Origin: Orientallactaga sibirica | Taxonomy: Eukaryota; Chordata; Mammalia; Rodentia; Dipodidae | NCBI GenBank assembly: GCA_036365145.1 | Contig: JAEOAD010001365.1 | Location: 3,431,001 to 3,495,000 of the forward strand | DNA: 64,000 nucleotides | Direction: 5' to 3' | Shown: one piece after another, positions 1 to 21,440 of the stretch | Position numbering within the stretch: the stretch's first letter is position 1 | Layout: each line of letters opens with the position of its first letter | Translations under genes and position numbers: made by a program | The notes under the pieces: generated by a model | Seen by the model: only the letters and a program-made list of their open reading frames with translations | The model's database searches: none | Told to the model about the DNA's origin: nothing

Positions 1-390
1 AGGCTACAGGGCCGTGGCTGTCATCAGTTGTCCCTCTGGTTCTGCCAGGAGCCCTACATTGTTTGGAACAACTGCCCTGAACATTCCCGAGCACTCTCAA
101 GTTTGTCCTCGTGGCCCCTTGTTCCGGATCGAGGAGAAACTTCATTTTTAGGTGTCTTCAAGGCCAGTACAAGTGTTCCTCTGTCTCCAGAATCATGGAG
201 GTCTGAGGGTGATCGGGTTAGGACCATCTTGGCATATAGATAGCGTTCTCTAGGAAGTACAGCTGATGGAGGTAAGCTCAGTCAATTTCAAGTCTGGGCT
301 CAGTCAATTTCAAGCCTTCTCTTTGTTAGGGTTTAACTGGGTGTTTCCTCAGTTCTCAAAGTCATACTTTTTGGTTCACACAATCCAGAT
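1..390. other. unique sequence at window start
   Basis: No gene or known repeat seen. A 17-bp segment GCTCAGTCAATTTCAAG occurs twice in tandem (about 277-314). Confidence 0.4.
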
Positions 391-399
391 AATGAGTTA

Positions 400-432
400 C
401 TTTTCTTTTTTTTTTTTTTTTCCTTTCTTTTT

Positions 433-464
<32 letters not shown>

Positions 465-484
465 TTTTTTTTTTTTTTTTTTTT
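400..484. repeat. (CTTT)n / poly-T tract
   Basis: Pyrimidine run with about eight TTTC units; it is the A-rich tail of the adjoining minus-strand B1. Confidence 0.85.
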
Positions 485-593
485 GGTTTTTCAAGGTAGA
501 GTTTCACTCTAGCCCAGGCTGACCTGGAATTCATGATGTAGTCTCAGGGTGGCCTTGAACTCATGGTGATTCTCCTACCTCTGCCACCCGAGT
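485..593 (-). repeat. B1 SINE, 5'-truncated
   Basis: Reverse complement of the B1 body (AGGCTGACCTGGAATTCA, AGTCTCAGGGTGGCCTTGAA), ending before the 7SL-like head. Confidence 0.85.
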
Positions 594-885
594 TACTTCT
601 CTTGTTGCTGTGACCCATTGCCTCACACAGGCACTCAAGGGAGGAAGGGTTTTTTTATTTTGGCTTGCAGTTCAGAAAGCGCGGTCTGTCATGGTGAAGG
701 CATGGCAGCTGGGGCACTGGGTCCTGGGGTGTGGCTTGTTACATGGCGCTGAGATGCTAGACCAGGCATCGCTTTCACCTACAGGTTGGGACTCCTTCAC
801 CCAGTGAGGCACCCACCATGCTCCCAAGCTTCCAGAAACAGCACCAGCCACTGGGGAGAGATGATGTGCTCAAATGCATGATCTC
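591..885 (-). mobile_element. LTR-like element (MaLR-type, degenerate)
   Basis: Starts AGTTACTTCTCTTGTTGCTGTGAC and resembles the reverse complement of the element at 45612-45960 and the copies at 54638, 55207 and 56518. Family assignment is tentative; no proviral coding sequence is present. Confidence 0.5.
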
Positions 886-944
886 GTTGGGGAACACTCA
901 CTCAAGTCATAATGTAGGAATCAAAACATCACGTGACAGTGACC

Positions 945-1220
945 ACGGGCTGACTCAAAACTCACGGAAGCGTTGAGAAGTGACAATGGCATGTTTAGCA
1001 CGTAGACACCACTATCTCACCCTCCAAGGCTCAGGGACCACCGTGGAAGAGGTGGCAGAAAGAATGTAAGAGCCAAAGGCAGGGGAGGAGTGCTTACAAC
1101 TCTGTCTTCCAGACAGACACACAGTGGCCATAGCACTCGTGACCTCACAGCGGCTGACACTGTCTACACAAGACCTGCATAGTAAGAGGGGTGGGAAATG
1201 ATGACGTCAAAATAGAACAG
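945..1220 (+). mobile_element. L1-like 3' end fragment
   Basis: Shares GAGGTGGCAGAAAGAATGTAAG and the CACTGTCTACACAAGACCT and GATGATGACATCAAAAT motifs with 36415-37563 and 28892-29075. Cut at 1221 by a tRNA-SINE. Confidence 0.55.
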
Positions 1221-1221
1221 A

Positions 1222-1440
1222 GGGCTGGAGAGATGGCTTGGCGGTTAAGGCATTTGCCTGCAAAGTCAAAGGATCCCGGTTCAACTCCCCAAGACCCACG
1301 TTAGCCAGATGTACAAGGGGGGCGCATGCATCTGGAGTTCGTTTGCAGTGGATGGAGGCCCTGGCGTGCCCATTCTCCCTCTCTCTCTCCCTTTCTCGCT
1401 CTCAAATAAATAAATTAAATATCAAAAAACAAGATTTAAA
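1222..1440 (+). repeat. tRNA-derived SINE (dipodoid-type)
   Basis: Complete copy: GGCTGGAGAGATGGCTTGGC head with A-box-like sequence, GGTTCAACTCC B-box, CCAGATGTACAAG..., CTGGAGTTCGTTTGCAG, CCCATTCTC, CT-rich stretch and A-rich tail. This is the reference description for later copies. Confidence 0.9.
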
Positions 1441-1970
1441 ACTATTTAAAAAACAAAAAAAGAAACTGTGTGATTTGAACATGAGGTCCATACTCAAGGT
1501 TCTATTTAGAACCCAAGCCAGAGAACCTTCTGGCAGCTGCCTCAGTGGACAAAAGCACGAGAACGGTGTATAATTTATAAAATATTCTTTATTTATTCCA
1601 AGGAACACAGTCAAGTAATCGCTTTAAAAACACACTTTTCAAAAGATTATGAGTCAGTCGTGTTGTGGCTTGGCTCTGAGTCCACGAGTGGGGGACAGTG
1701 GTGGGGACCACCAGCTGTGGCCATGTCTGGCTCTACACTGGCGGAGGTTTGGCGGGAAGAGGTTCAGTCCCAGCTCTCCGTCCAGTTGCTTGTAATCAAG
1801 AACTGTCGGTTCTAAGGGTTGTTTTCCCGGAAGTATAAATAGGATGAAAGAGTGGGTCATATGTACTGGTGTTTCTGCCTAGGATATTTATGATGCTAGC
1901 ATTTCTATGGAAAGATAGCATTTCCCTGCAAATTCAGAAATTCCTCCGTGGATGTAAAAGTCATGTTTTC
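1441..1970. other. unique block with distal poly(A) candidate
   Basis: Non-repetitive and AT-rich at its left end; see the signal at 1582-1591. No coding frame is convincing. Confidence 0.4.
1582..1591 (-). other. candidate distal polyadenylation signal (AATAAATAAA)
   Basis: On the minus strand GGAATAAATAAAG overlaps two canonical AATAAA signals and is followed by an AT-rich stretch. It terminates a repeat-free block (1570-1965) and could end a long KCTD15 3'UTR of about 3.5 kb that runs through several B1 copies. An unrelated transcript or chance are alternatives. Confidence 0.35.
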
Positions 1971-1975
1971 TGCTG

Positions 1976-2185
1976 GTTGTTTTGAGGGGGTTACTAGGAT
2001 TGAACCCAGGGCCTGGTCATGCTTGGCAAGCACTCTACCACAGAGCTCCATGCCGTCTTCTTTCTGCTTTTTAATTTTTAGGACAGTGTTAGCGTTGCCT
2101 GTGCTAGCCTTCAGCCCATTCTGTAGCCCAAACCGGCCTTGAGTGTGTAATCCTCCTGTTTTAGCTTCCCAAGTAGCTGAGATTA
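1976..2185 (-). repeat. B1-ID dimer (old)
   Basis: An ID-like unit (TGAACCCAGGGCCTGG, CAAGCACTCTACCACAGAGC) precedes a diverged B1 on the plus strand, i.e. B1 then ID in the element's own orientation, as in B1-dID. Confidence 0.55.
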
Positions 2186-2261
2186 TAGACCAGTGTAAAA
2201 TCAAGCTTCTTGATTTTATTAAGGCAATTTTTTTTCTTTCTTTCTTCTCTCTTCATTCTTC

Positions 2262-2402
2262 TTTTTTCCTGAGGCAGGGTCTCACTTTAATCCAGGCTGA
2301 CCAGGAACTCAGTCTGTAGCTCCAGGCTGGCCTCAAATAATGATCCTCCAACCTCAGCCTCCTGAGTGCTGTGATTAAAGGTGTGTGCCACCATGCCAGG
2401 TC
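2262..2402 (-). repeat. B1 SINE
   Basis: CAGGGTCTCACTTTAATCCAG ... GGGATTAAAGG-like end, full length. Confidence 0.8.
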
Positions 2403-2404
2403 TT

Positions 2405-2575
2405 CATTTTTTTTTTTTTTTTTTTTTTTTTGTTCTTCAAAGACCAGAGTCTCATTAAGCCCAGGCTAGCTTCAAACTTGGCTTAGGTAGCTGAGAATGA
2501 CCTTGAATTCCTGATTTTTCTACCCTTATCTCCCTAAAGCTGGGATCACAGGTGTATACTACCATACCAAGATTC
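2405..2575 (-). repeat. B1 SINE with insertion and poly-T tail
   Basis: T25 tail, then a diverged B1 with extra sequence around GGCTTAGGTAGCTGAGAATG. Confidence 0.7.
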
Positions 2576-3121
2576 TTCTTCTTTCGCACAAAGATACCTT
2601 GAGGACTGGAGCCTCCATCCATCTGACCCAAGCTAGCTACCATGCTGAAGAACCCATACACACATGCAGCAGGTGTTTTCACAAGACTGCCTGCTAATCC
2701 ACACTGTGGTTTCTCCTCTTTGCAGACGCCCGCCCAATGCCAACATGCAGATGTGACAACTGTAGACGCGCTGCTAAGCAGAGAAGCCCAGAAAGTCTGT
2801 CCAGCCAATTAGACTGGATGGTGAGATGGCGGCTCTATGGCCTCAGTCTGAAGACCTATGCTCCTGAGCCCCGAAGCAGGTGGAGGCTGCTGGCCCTTGG
2901 CAGGAATGTAAACGTGTCCTCATGGGTTTGAGCAAAGAGCTTCGAGGAAAAACACAAAAAGGCTCATTAAAATTGGAAGTCTGTGACATGTTCAGACTCC
3001 TTCCTCTGGATAGGGACGTACTGCAGCCCAGTCATGCTGGCTGCATGGCTCTGACCCTGGGCTGGCCTGTGACACGCAGTGCCACCTTCGTAGACCCTTC
3101 TGTGAGATTTTAAGAACTCCC

Positions 3122-3253
3122 CAAACCTGGCTTGGTGGAGCACACCTGTAATCCCAGCACTTGGGAGGCTAAGGCAGAGAGTTTGATGCCAGCCTGGGGT
3201 ACATGAGTTCCTTGCAAAGCAAGATCCAGTCTCCAAATAAAAGCAAAATTAAA
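3122..3253 (+). repeat. B1 SINE (old)
   Basis: CACACCTGTAATCCCAGCAC and GGAGGCTAAGGCAGAG; divergent 3' half. Confidence 0.75.
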
Positions 3254-3255
3254 CA

Positions 3256-3455
3256 AGGCCAGGTGTAGTGGCGCACACCTTTAATCCCAGCACTCAGGAG
3301 CCAGAGGTAGGAGGATTGCAGTGAGTTTGAGGCCACCCTGAGACTACATAGTAAATTCCAGGTCAGCCTGGGCTAGGCAGAGTGAAACCCTACTTCGAAA
3401 AACAAAAATAAAAAACAAAAAACAATAATAAAAAAAAAAAAACAACAAAAAACAA
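3256..3455 (+). repeat. B1 SINE with A-rich tail
   Basis: TTTAATCCCAGCACTCAGGAG, GAGGCCACCCTGAGACTACA, then an AAAACAATAATAAAA tail. Confidence 0.88.
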
Positions 3456-3779
3456 CTCCGACTAAAACACAGTGAGAAACCCCAAACATTTAAGCCCCTG
3501 GAACCTCGTACCTTTCCCTGTTTGCATCTGGTTAGGGACCAGGTGTCAACATTCAGAATGTTTCGCCCAGGGACCCCAGAAGCAGGGAAGAAATACCCAA
3601 AATGCAGGAAATGGCAACACTGTAGTGAGCCTGTGACTCTCCCTCTGCCCCTCCCCCAGCTCCTGCCACTGTTTCTTCCCAGATCTCAACCAAAAACAGC
3701 TAGGGAAGGACCCCCCCCCCAGCCCTCCCTGCACAATGTCAAGTACACGGATTCCAGCTGCTGCTTCTGCACAGGACAG

Positions 3780-5068
3780 AGCCTCAGTTTTGCTTTATCG
3801 TGTCCTTTATGACATGAACTGGGGACGCAATGTGTTTACACAGACACACGACAATTGTACATCTGCATCTTTACAATATTAAAGGAGTCATATACAAGTC
3901 TACAGGCATTATACACAAGGGGGTGCCGGCTAGGGAGCCCCACCCACCAGTTCTCTGCGGGCTCTCCATTTAGGAGAAGCCAGCACATGGGGAAATGTGA
4001 CAAGGCCGGGGTGTCCATGTTGGAGCCTGTGTCCTGGGCAGCAGACACCCCCCTCAGGGCCAGTCCTCATTTGAGTCTGGGGTCAAGAGCACTAGGCAAG
4101 CCTGGGTCTAGGCCTTACTGGCAGGCTCATTTAATAAATTTCATGAAAACTCAGTGTGCATTTGAGTGTAGGAAAACTGGAGCTGGGGGTGGCTCCCTGA
4201 GCTGGGGACCCAGACGGGTGCTGCTGACAGATGGGTCCCTTAGTGGGGGAGGCCGTTCCTGAGGTATGGTGTGGCCCCATGCTGGTTGGATGGGTGGAAA
4301 CTTCTCCAAGAGCCCAGATGTGAGCACATGAGGAGGTTGGGATTGGAAGCTCCTGGACAGTGGCAAGTCAGACACATACCGAGTGGAATCTGAGCCCTGG
4401 GTGGCCACAAAGGTCTCAGATAAAGGTCACAGAGCCATCCTCCCAGTGGCCCTGCCCCCTGGGGACCTGTTCCATCTCCTGCAGCACTACCATCATCATA
4501 TCTGTCCCCAGAGCCCCAGCTCTGCAGGCACCTGGGCCTGAGCACCAGGCAGCTCTTCTACCGTGAGGCTGGCTGCACATCCACCTGAGAACTGAGCACC
4601 AGGTAACACGGCAGGCTCCCTGCTGGCCTCACTGCTTGTACAGTGACAGTTGCTTCCAATACTGTAGAAAAATAAGCCATCTCGGTTGCAAGGAGACCTG
4701 CCAGAGTCTTCCACGTGTGGAGGAGGACAAACAGCTGCTCTGGGGTGAGAGCCCCCTGCCCCCCCGCCGTGGAGGACACTGCATCAGGCCAGGCCGAGGA
4801 GCCAAAGAGCTGGAAAGTTGGAGGCAGAGTTGCAGCATCTCTGGGTCATGTCACCGGTCCTTCAGCGGCATGCCTCCAGCATCCCCTGTTCTGTTGCCAT
4901 GACACCTGGTGCTCCCTGGCCCAGCTTTGGACCCTCCCGCCCCACATCCAGTCTGGTGCCTAATTGCTAAGCACGCACAGACGGGATGACTCAGCGCTAT
5001 TTCCAGGTTCCTGGGTGGACGGGGTGAACCCAGGGCTGAAGGGCCTCAGGTGGGCACTGCGGCAGGGC
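3780..5068 (-). other. KCTD15: KCTD15 3'UTR, proximal form (extent inferred)
   Basis: Unique, repeat-free sequence follows the stop codon. No AATAAA occurs on the minus strand here. ATTAAA is at 4130-4135, and a pair of weak variants, CATAAA (3806-3811) and GATAAA (3794-3799), lies just before the SINE-rich stretch begins. I place the likely proximal cleavage near 3780 on that basis; the end could instead be near 4110 or be distal (about 1560). Confidence 0.5.
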
Positions 5069-15492
<10,424 letters not shown>

Positions 15493-15519
15493 CTAGGCTT
15501 CCATCCCTGCTCAGAGTGT

Positions 15520-17640
15520 CTGCGGGAAGCAGCAATGAAACAAGGCTTACTCCTCAGCAGTGGTGGGCACCGGGTCTCTCCTGGAGTGGAAGACACTTAC
15601 CAAGAGGCTGCTGGGGACCCCCCCCCACCCACGCGTACCAGGCAGCCCTCCCAGATTCCATTTACCACTCTACGCCCCACAGCAGGCCTCCAAGCCATCC
15701 CATATGACACACATATACACACGCACACTCACACATGTGTTTTTTAGGCAGCCCCAGGTCTGCTAATTCACTAATGACAGTACGGAAACATGTGCTCACC
15801 ATTATTGGCCCGCAATGTTTCAGAACAAATCTGATTTCCCTGGTATTTTGGGTTAGAGCCATGTTACCAAGCGTATCTCCTCTTGCATGGGGCAAAAAAC
15901 CTTGGGGGGTGCAGTTTCCTTCCATGGGTTGGGGGGCCCAGGACCTCCCACCTCTGTGTGAAGACAGTTCACAGCAGACAGGACCCAGAGAGAAGCTTCT
16001 TTCCCCAGAAGCCAGGGCACCGGAATGGGGACCTGAAGGCTGGGGAAGCCACCTCTCCCCCATGGCTCCCCAAGCAGAAAGAACCTGTCTTTGTTTGCCT
16101 AGTACGCACCTCCCTGTTTCTCCACAGACCCCCAGGATGGTTAGGTCTGCGCCTAATGTATTCCAGACCCCCTCAGGATCACAGGCCCTTGAGGCACTTG
16201 AGAGCTGGCCAGACAGCAATCACCAAATGGGCTCTCTGCCCTCCTCCCCAGAGCTACTAAGGGACTTTCCTGTGTGCCACAGCCACCTGATGTAAGATTG
16301 TCCCTGGCAGGCCCCAGGCAGGAGGGGAGTGAAGAAGGGCAGGTTTCTGGCAGCACCTTCCACTAGCTTGGGGCTGTCCCAAGGGGGAGAGAGAGAAGAG
16401 ATTTACACTGTGAAAAACACACACACACACACACTTCCACAAACCTAACCTGGACTTATGTGATACAGGTTTGGTTTAACCCTTACAGAGCAAGTGCATG
16501 GAACTCCAGGGACCCAAGGGGTGCTTTTTATTTTCTTTTTCCCCCGGTTAAACTCTAGCTTCTAAATCTGTGCCTTGAAATTCAGCATCCAATTTTAAAA
16601 CATGGTCCCAAGTCCACAGAGAATCGAATCCCGTAAGTGCAAGAAAGGCTCCTGTCTCTGGTGTGTTCTGCCTCCAGTGTCCTGGCAAGTTCCTTGAGCC
16701 TGTGTGGAGTGGGGCTGGGGGGTTAAGTATACCCTCACCGTGCGCTGTTCAGTCCCCTGCGCTGGGCATTCCTGAGTTCTAGAAAGCTTACGAATAAAAA
16801 TCAGGTCACATCTCAAGGAAGTTCTGAGAAACCAAAACAGACCTTAGGGGTGGATCATTCTGCTGTAGAGAATGGACTGGGGAGGAGTCAGTCGGGGAGA
16901 CCAGCGACAAAACTGGAAGGAATTCCCACGGAAATTCTACCTAAGCCCTATGCCTTCCTAGCTACCAGGAAGCAACTGGAAAGTGACAGGTAATCTCTAG
17001 GACCCATCTCCCAGGCTGCTACAGCCTGTTCTCACGCTGCAGCCTCTTTCCCATAACCTGATGTTCACGGCAAACCAGAAACTCACCATTGGAAGCCCCA
17101 GGCTATACGCCTTGACCCCGAGTCTCCAACACTCCCTAGGACAAATGCATCCGTGCTGGACCGCGACCCTCGTGCGGAGACCACTGCCGAAGTCACAAGC
17201 ACAGAAAAGTGCATGCAGTAAGCGTCCCAAGTTCACTGCACCAACATCCAGAGTCCTCCCACCCAAACCCAGCTGAGGCTTGGGCCAAGCCGCCTGTTGC
17301 AGGGACCTCAGCAGGCTGGGTCTTTGCAAACTGGCCCAGCACTGTGACCCCGCTTCTCTGAGGCAAGCTGCAGCGCCAGGAGACCCCGGTTCCTCGCCCA
17401 CCCGCAGCCGGGCCCCCGCCCGCCTGAGCAGAGGGAAGCGAGCAGAATGCCACGCTCATTTACACACAAAATGATCTTGTGTCCCATTGTGCTCGCAGTT
17501 GTTCAGCTCTCTGGGGGTGATTAAACTGGCTGAGCTGCGGCAGCTTGAGACGATTTCACTAAATCGCTTCTTCGTGAAGCCGTTTCTTTGCTAAGCTGTT
17601 ATTTTAACCATAAAAGGTAAACAGAAGGCGCCTCTCGAGT
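15520..17640. other. KCTD15 intron 1, promoter-proximal part
   Basis: Unique sequence apart from a short (CA)n at 16412-16434. The block at about 17440-17640 is AT-rich and non-repetitive (CCATTGT SOX-like core at about 17483) and may be regulatory. No exon recognised. Confidence 0.5.
16412..16434. repeat. (CA)n microsatellite
   Basis: About 10 CA units. Confidence 0.9.
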
Positions 17641-18292
17641 TCCCTTCAGCTCTACGCCTTGGGCGCCTGGCCCTGGGGCGACAGTGCCAAGGGCTCGCAG
17701 GACAGTCCAGGGGGTGAGCCGCGAGGGACGCGCGCGGGCCACCTGGTGCGCGCCGGCTCCCCGCCGCCGAGCCCGCGGGCCGGGGTGAACTTGGGGAGCC
17801 CGCAGAGCCGGAGCCCAGGGAGTCGCGGGGCGGGGCGGGTCGGGGTGGCCGGGGCAGCACCCGAAGTGCCCGGTTAGGAAGAGGGGGTGCGGCGGCGGCG
17901 GGGATAAAGTTAAATCAAGAAGACACTTGGAGACCACAGATGGAAAGCTCGCCTAATTAAGGACGTAAAAGCGCTTTTGTTCTCAAAGTTTATTGTTGCC
18001 GGGATTTACCAAAAAAAAAAAAAAAAATCAATTGAAACTAACGCTGTTAATTCACTCGAGCAGTTAAAATTCCTTCATGCACCGGAGTGAAAACTTGGAA
18101 GGTTTCATCTCTCTGCAGTCTGCAGCGGCGCGGGGTGGGAGGGTGCGGGTGTCCGCGTCCACATCGAGGGTTGCGGGTGGGACAGCTGGGTTTGGAGCCG
18201 GATGAAAATCGAGTCTCCACGGGGCTCCCTCCAGGCCCTGCACCCCGCGCGCCTGGGACGACCATCAGCGCGCCGGGTCGTCCCCCACTCAC

Positions 18293-18480
18293 CTCCCGCC
18301 TGGCTTTGGGACTCGTGGGGTGGGCGTCAGAGGACGCACATCAGTCCCGTTAGAGACTTCACCCCCCCCCTTTTACTCTGATATGGGCGCCAAGCCGGGT
18401 AACCCTGTGCGCCCAGAAACCCCAGCTGCATGGAGCCCGGTTTCTGACTCCGGAAACTCGTCGGCTCTGTAGGGCGCTCG
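18293..18480 (-). other. possible alternative KCTD15 first exon (donor at 18291-18292)
   Basis: A second near-consensus donor, GGCGGGAG|GTGAGTGGG, lies in the same CpG island. It could end an alternative first exon or an internal 5'UTR exon. Only the donor is visible; the upstream limit is not determined. Confidence 0.3.
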
Positions 18481-18511
18481 GCCCATACTGTGACCCGGGG
18501 TGCGGGGATCT

Positions 18512-18558
18512 GGACGCACGCACACGCGCGCGCGCGCACACGCACACACTCACACGAG
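18512..18558. repeat. alternating CA/CG tract
   Basis: ACGCGCGCGCGCGCACACGC-type alternation of purine and pyrimidine inside the CpG island. Confidence 0.85.
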
Positions 18559-18853
18559 CGCGCCAGGAAGCTCGGAGCCCGGTCGAGTGGGGAGGGTCCA
18601 CCGGTGGCCAGGACCAGCCCACGTGGGCAGCTTCCACCACCGCCGCCGCCCCCCCCCCGCGCCAGGCCTTTGTGCCGGGCGCCCCCGCGCCGCCAGCCCC
18701 ACGGCTCAGCGGAGGGACAAAAGCGACCTCCCCCCTCCCCATCTCCCCCTACCCAACAAACCCAGCTCCGGACCTTACTTTCTGGGCATCTAGGCCACTT
18801 TGGGGGACAGGGGTGCGCGACGCCGAGCGGTGACCGCCCGCGATGGGGCTTAC

Positions 18854-19020
18854 CTCGGGGAGCCGAGCCGCCGGCTGGGGCGCAGCCTCCGCGCCCCGCA
18901 GCAGCAGCAGCAGCCGCCGCCGGTGTCGGGCGCCGGGGCGCGCAGCCTCGTCGCCGATGCTCGCTGCGCGGGTCGCTCCGGTCTCGTCCAGGAGTTACTT
19001 TCTCTCTCTCTCTCTCGCCC
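18854..19020 (-). other. KCTD15: KCTD15 non-coding first exon (5' end approximate)
   Basis: A strong donor, CCCCGAG|GTAAGCCC, has its GT at 18852-18853 inside the CpG island. The exon upstream of it is very GC-rich, carries a short (GCT)5 run (18898-18912) and has no ATG. The 5' end near 19020, at the edge of a GA-rich tract, is a guess. Splicing to the acceptor at 15520-15521 would give the KCTD15 mRNA; intron 1 would be 15520-18853. Confidence 0.6.
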
Positions 19021-20676
19021 CCAACCCTCCCCCCACCCACCCACCCCTCCCGCCCCGGCCCCCGCTCCGCGCGGCCCCTCTCGGCTCTCCGCTGCCGGGG
19101 CCTCCCCTCCCCGCCCTCCCTTCGCCTCCTCCCTCCCTCCCCGCCGCCGCCGCTGCTCTCCGGCTGCCCTCCCGCCGCTCCCACCTCCTCTCCGCCCTCC
19201 TCGCTCTCTCCCCGCCACCGATGGCCGGAGAGGACAATCCTCCCACCACCCCCCAGCAAAAAAAAAATCAGCCTGCGCCTGGCCCACGGCCCAGCCCCCG
19301 GGACGCCCAGGGCAGCAGCGATCGGGCTCGGGAGGACCCGTGCGCGGGCTGGCGCGCGCGGCGACTCCCGGCTCGGGGCTCGGCGGGGCCGCGGGGCAGA
19401 GGATTAGAGTCGCAATTAGCTCCGCGCGCTCGCGCTCGGCGACAAAACCGCGCCGCGTCCCTTCCCTGCGCCCGGCGATCACCCCCCTCCCCCGCCCCAG
19501 TCCCTTGCCCGACACGTCTCGGCCGGAGTCCGTGTCTTCCCGCCCCCGGGGGTGGCGGGGCGAGGGCAAAAAGGGGGTGCTCGGCTAGGACCCTCCCTCC
19601 CGGGGAGCTCCGTGCGCCCTCGGCGGCCCCCGCCCCCCGCCGGCCGGCCACGCGGCGCCCGGGCCTCCCTCCCCCTCTTCCACCTCCTCCTCGGGGCTCG
19701 GGGGCGGGTGGTGGTTGGGGTTGGGGTTGCGGGGGGAGAAGCTGATTTTAATCATTGTCATTTCATCTGATGTAATATTTCCCCGGGCGCTTTCAGCTGG
19801 GCATAAATTTTCGGTTCCCAAATAAGTAACACAGGGCACGTTTCTCACATTTCTTGACTCCTCGGTTACAAAGAGGAGAGAGAGCAGCAGCCGCCGCCGC
19901 CGCCACCGAGGCGCCCCGGGGCTGGAGGCGGGACTTGGGGAGGGAGAGAGAGAAGGAGAGAGAGAACTGGGCTGCGAGGCGGCCGGCCGGCGCGGCGGGA
20001 GCGGAGCCCCGGGGCCCAAGGCCTCCCCTCCCCCGGCCAGGCCCGACTCGCCCCCGGTCTCTCGGGGCGGCGGGGGGAGGGGAGGGGTGACCAGCACCTC
20101 CCGTGACGTCTGCGGACACGCGGGGGAGGGGCAGCCCGGCCCCGGTCGCCCACGGCCAGACGCGCCATTTCCTGCACGCGCGCGCGCGGCGCGATGGCGA
20201 GAGCGGGGCTCGGCCCGGGCTCCAGCGCCCCTCGCTGGTCCCAGCATCGGCTGCCCTGTTCCCCGTCCCTTCTCCTGCTCATCTTCCTCCTCCTCTTCTT
20301 CCTCGCTCACTTCCCGGCTCCTAGGAAACCCTGCCAGGCCGCACAGTGCGCCCCCTCGCCTCGTCCCCGGGACGCCCCGGGGCCACAGCCTGGGCTCGGG
20401 CAGGAGGAGGGCGGGTGCGCTCGCTGGCTCGCTCGGTCCTGTCCCCTTTCCACGAGCTCCGAGCTGGCCTGGGCGCCCTCTAGTGGCCAAACTCCTAAGG
20501 GGACCCCCCCCCCAACTCGGGGACGGGACTGGAGCCCCAGAACTGGTGGGGAGGGTGAAGTGGTGACCAGTCTCCCTTGATTTTTAGGGAACCTCATGTG
20601 CTATGCCAGCATCCGGACCACACACTGCTTTAAAACTTCTCCACGCGGGAGTAAGAAACTTTCTTCCTAAGGGAGG

Positions 20677-20728
20677 GATTTATTTATTTATTTATTTATT
20701 TACTTATTTATTTTATTTATTTATTTAG
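20677..20728. repeat. (TTTA)n tract
   Basis: About 12 TTTA units with a few interruptions. Confidence 0.9.
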
Positions 20729-21198
20729 AATCTCAAACTACTGGAGAAAGGGGGAAATTTTCTCATTAAAGTTACATCCCTGCAGTTAGTTCAATTACTT
20801 GATATATTCAGAAGATGTTGTAAATTTATAGATTTAAATAGCTTACAAAGATGCCGCAGGACCCATCAGTTAATTTCCTTAATTTATGGATTTTTAAGCT
20901 TGCTCCTAGAACAGAAAGGGGCTCTGGAAGTAGGTCAAGGATCTGTGCGGTGGGGCCCTTGGCTGCCCACTCTACTTCACACTCTCTGGAGCCCGGGGGT
21001 CGTCTTACTCCCAGCTTTGGCTGAAGGAGACCACTCCTCATTGGCACACAGACAGGCCAGGTCCAGCCCCAGACTCATGGTGGGCTCAGCTCTATGGCTG
21101 GCGCTCTCATCCTACATCCACAGATGCTCTTCGGTACCCAGGAACAGAAAAGCCCCCAACTGTTGAAGACGTGGGCCCCTTAAAGAAAAGCAGTGATA

Positions 21199-21425
21199 GG
21201 CTGGAGGAGATGGCTGAGCAGTTAAACACTTGCCTGTGAAGCCTAGGAACCCCGGTTCGAGGCTCGACTCTCCAGCACCCATGTAAGCCAGTTGCACAAG
21301 GGGGCGCATGCATCTGGAGTTCATTTGCAGTGGCTGGAGGCCCTGATGTGCCCATTCTCTCTTTCTCTCTACCTGCCTGTTTCTGTGTCTCTCTCAAATA
21401 AATTAAAAAAATTTTTTTTTAAGAA
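21199..21425 (+). repeat. tRNA-derived SINE
   Basis: Complete copy with GGCTCGACTCTCCAGC B-box region. Confidence 0.9.
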
Positions 21426-21440
21426 AAGAAAAGAAGCGAA

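Larger units (their letters stand above)
17640..20480. promoter_or_regulatory. KCTD15: CpG island and KCTD15 promoter
   Basis: Dense CpG, long C/G runs and SP1-like GGGCGG boxes fill 17640-17890, 18080-19740 and 19880-20420, with no TATA box at a sensible place. A CRE-like TGACGTC is at 20104-20110. AT-rich unique patches interrupt the island (about 17890-18090 and 19741-19870). The position immediately 5' of the non-coding exon fits a broad, developmentally regulated promoter. Several 300-codon open frames here are by-products of GC content. Confidence 0.8.

Noticed and set aside
1222..1440. tRNA gene suggested by A/B-box-like sequence
   Set aside because: Same sequence recurs dozens of times with CT-rich and A-rich tails; it is a SINE, and no cloverleaf tRNA gene is present in the window.
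15662..16295. Overlapping 185- and 186-codon frames on opposite strands in KCTD15 intron 1
   Set aside because: Both overlap intronic unique sequence, contain simple-repeat codons and lack any family signal.
18327..20490. Several 240-310-codon open frames on both strands in the CpG island
   Set aside because: They overlap each other in many frames, are Pro/Arg/Gly/Ala-rich and have no family likeness; GC-rich DNA simply lacks stop codons.
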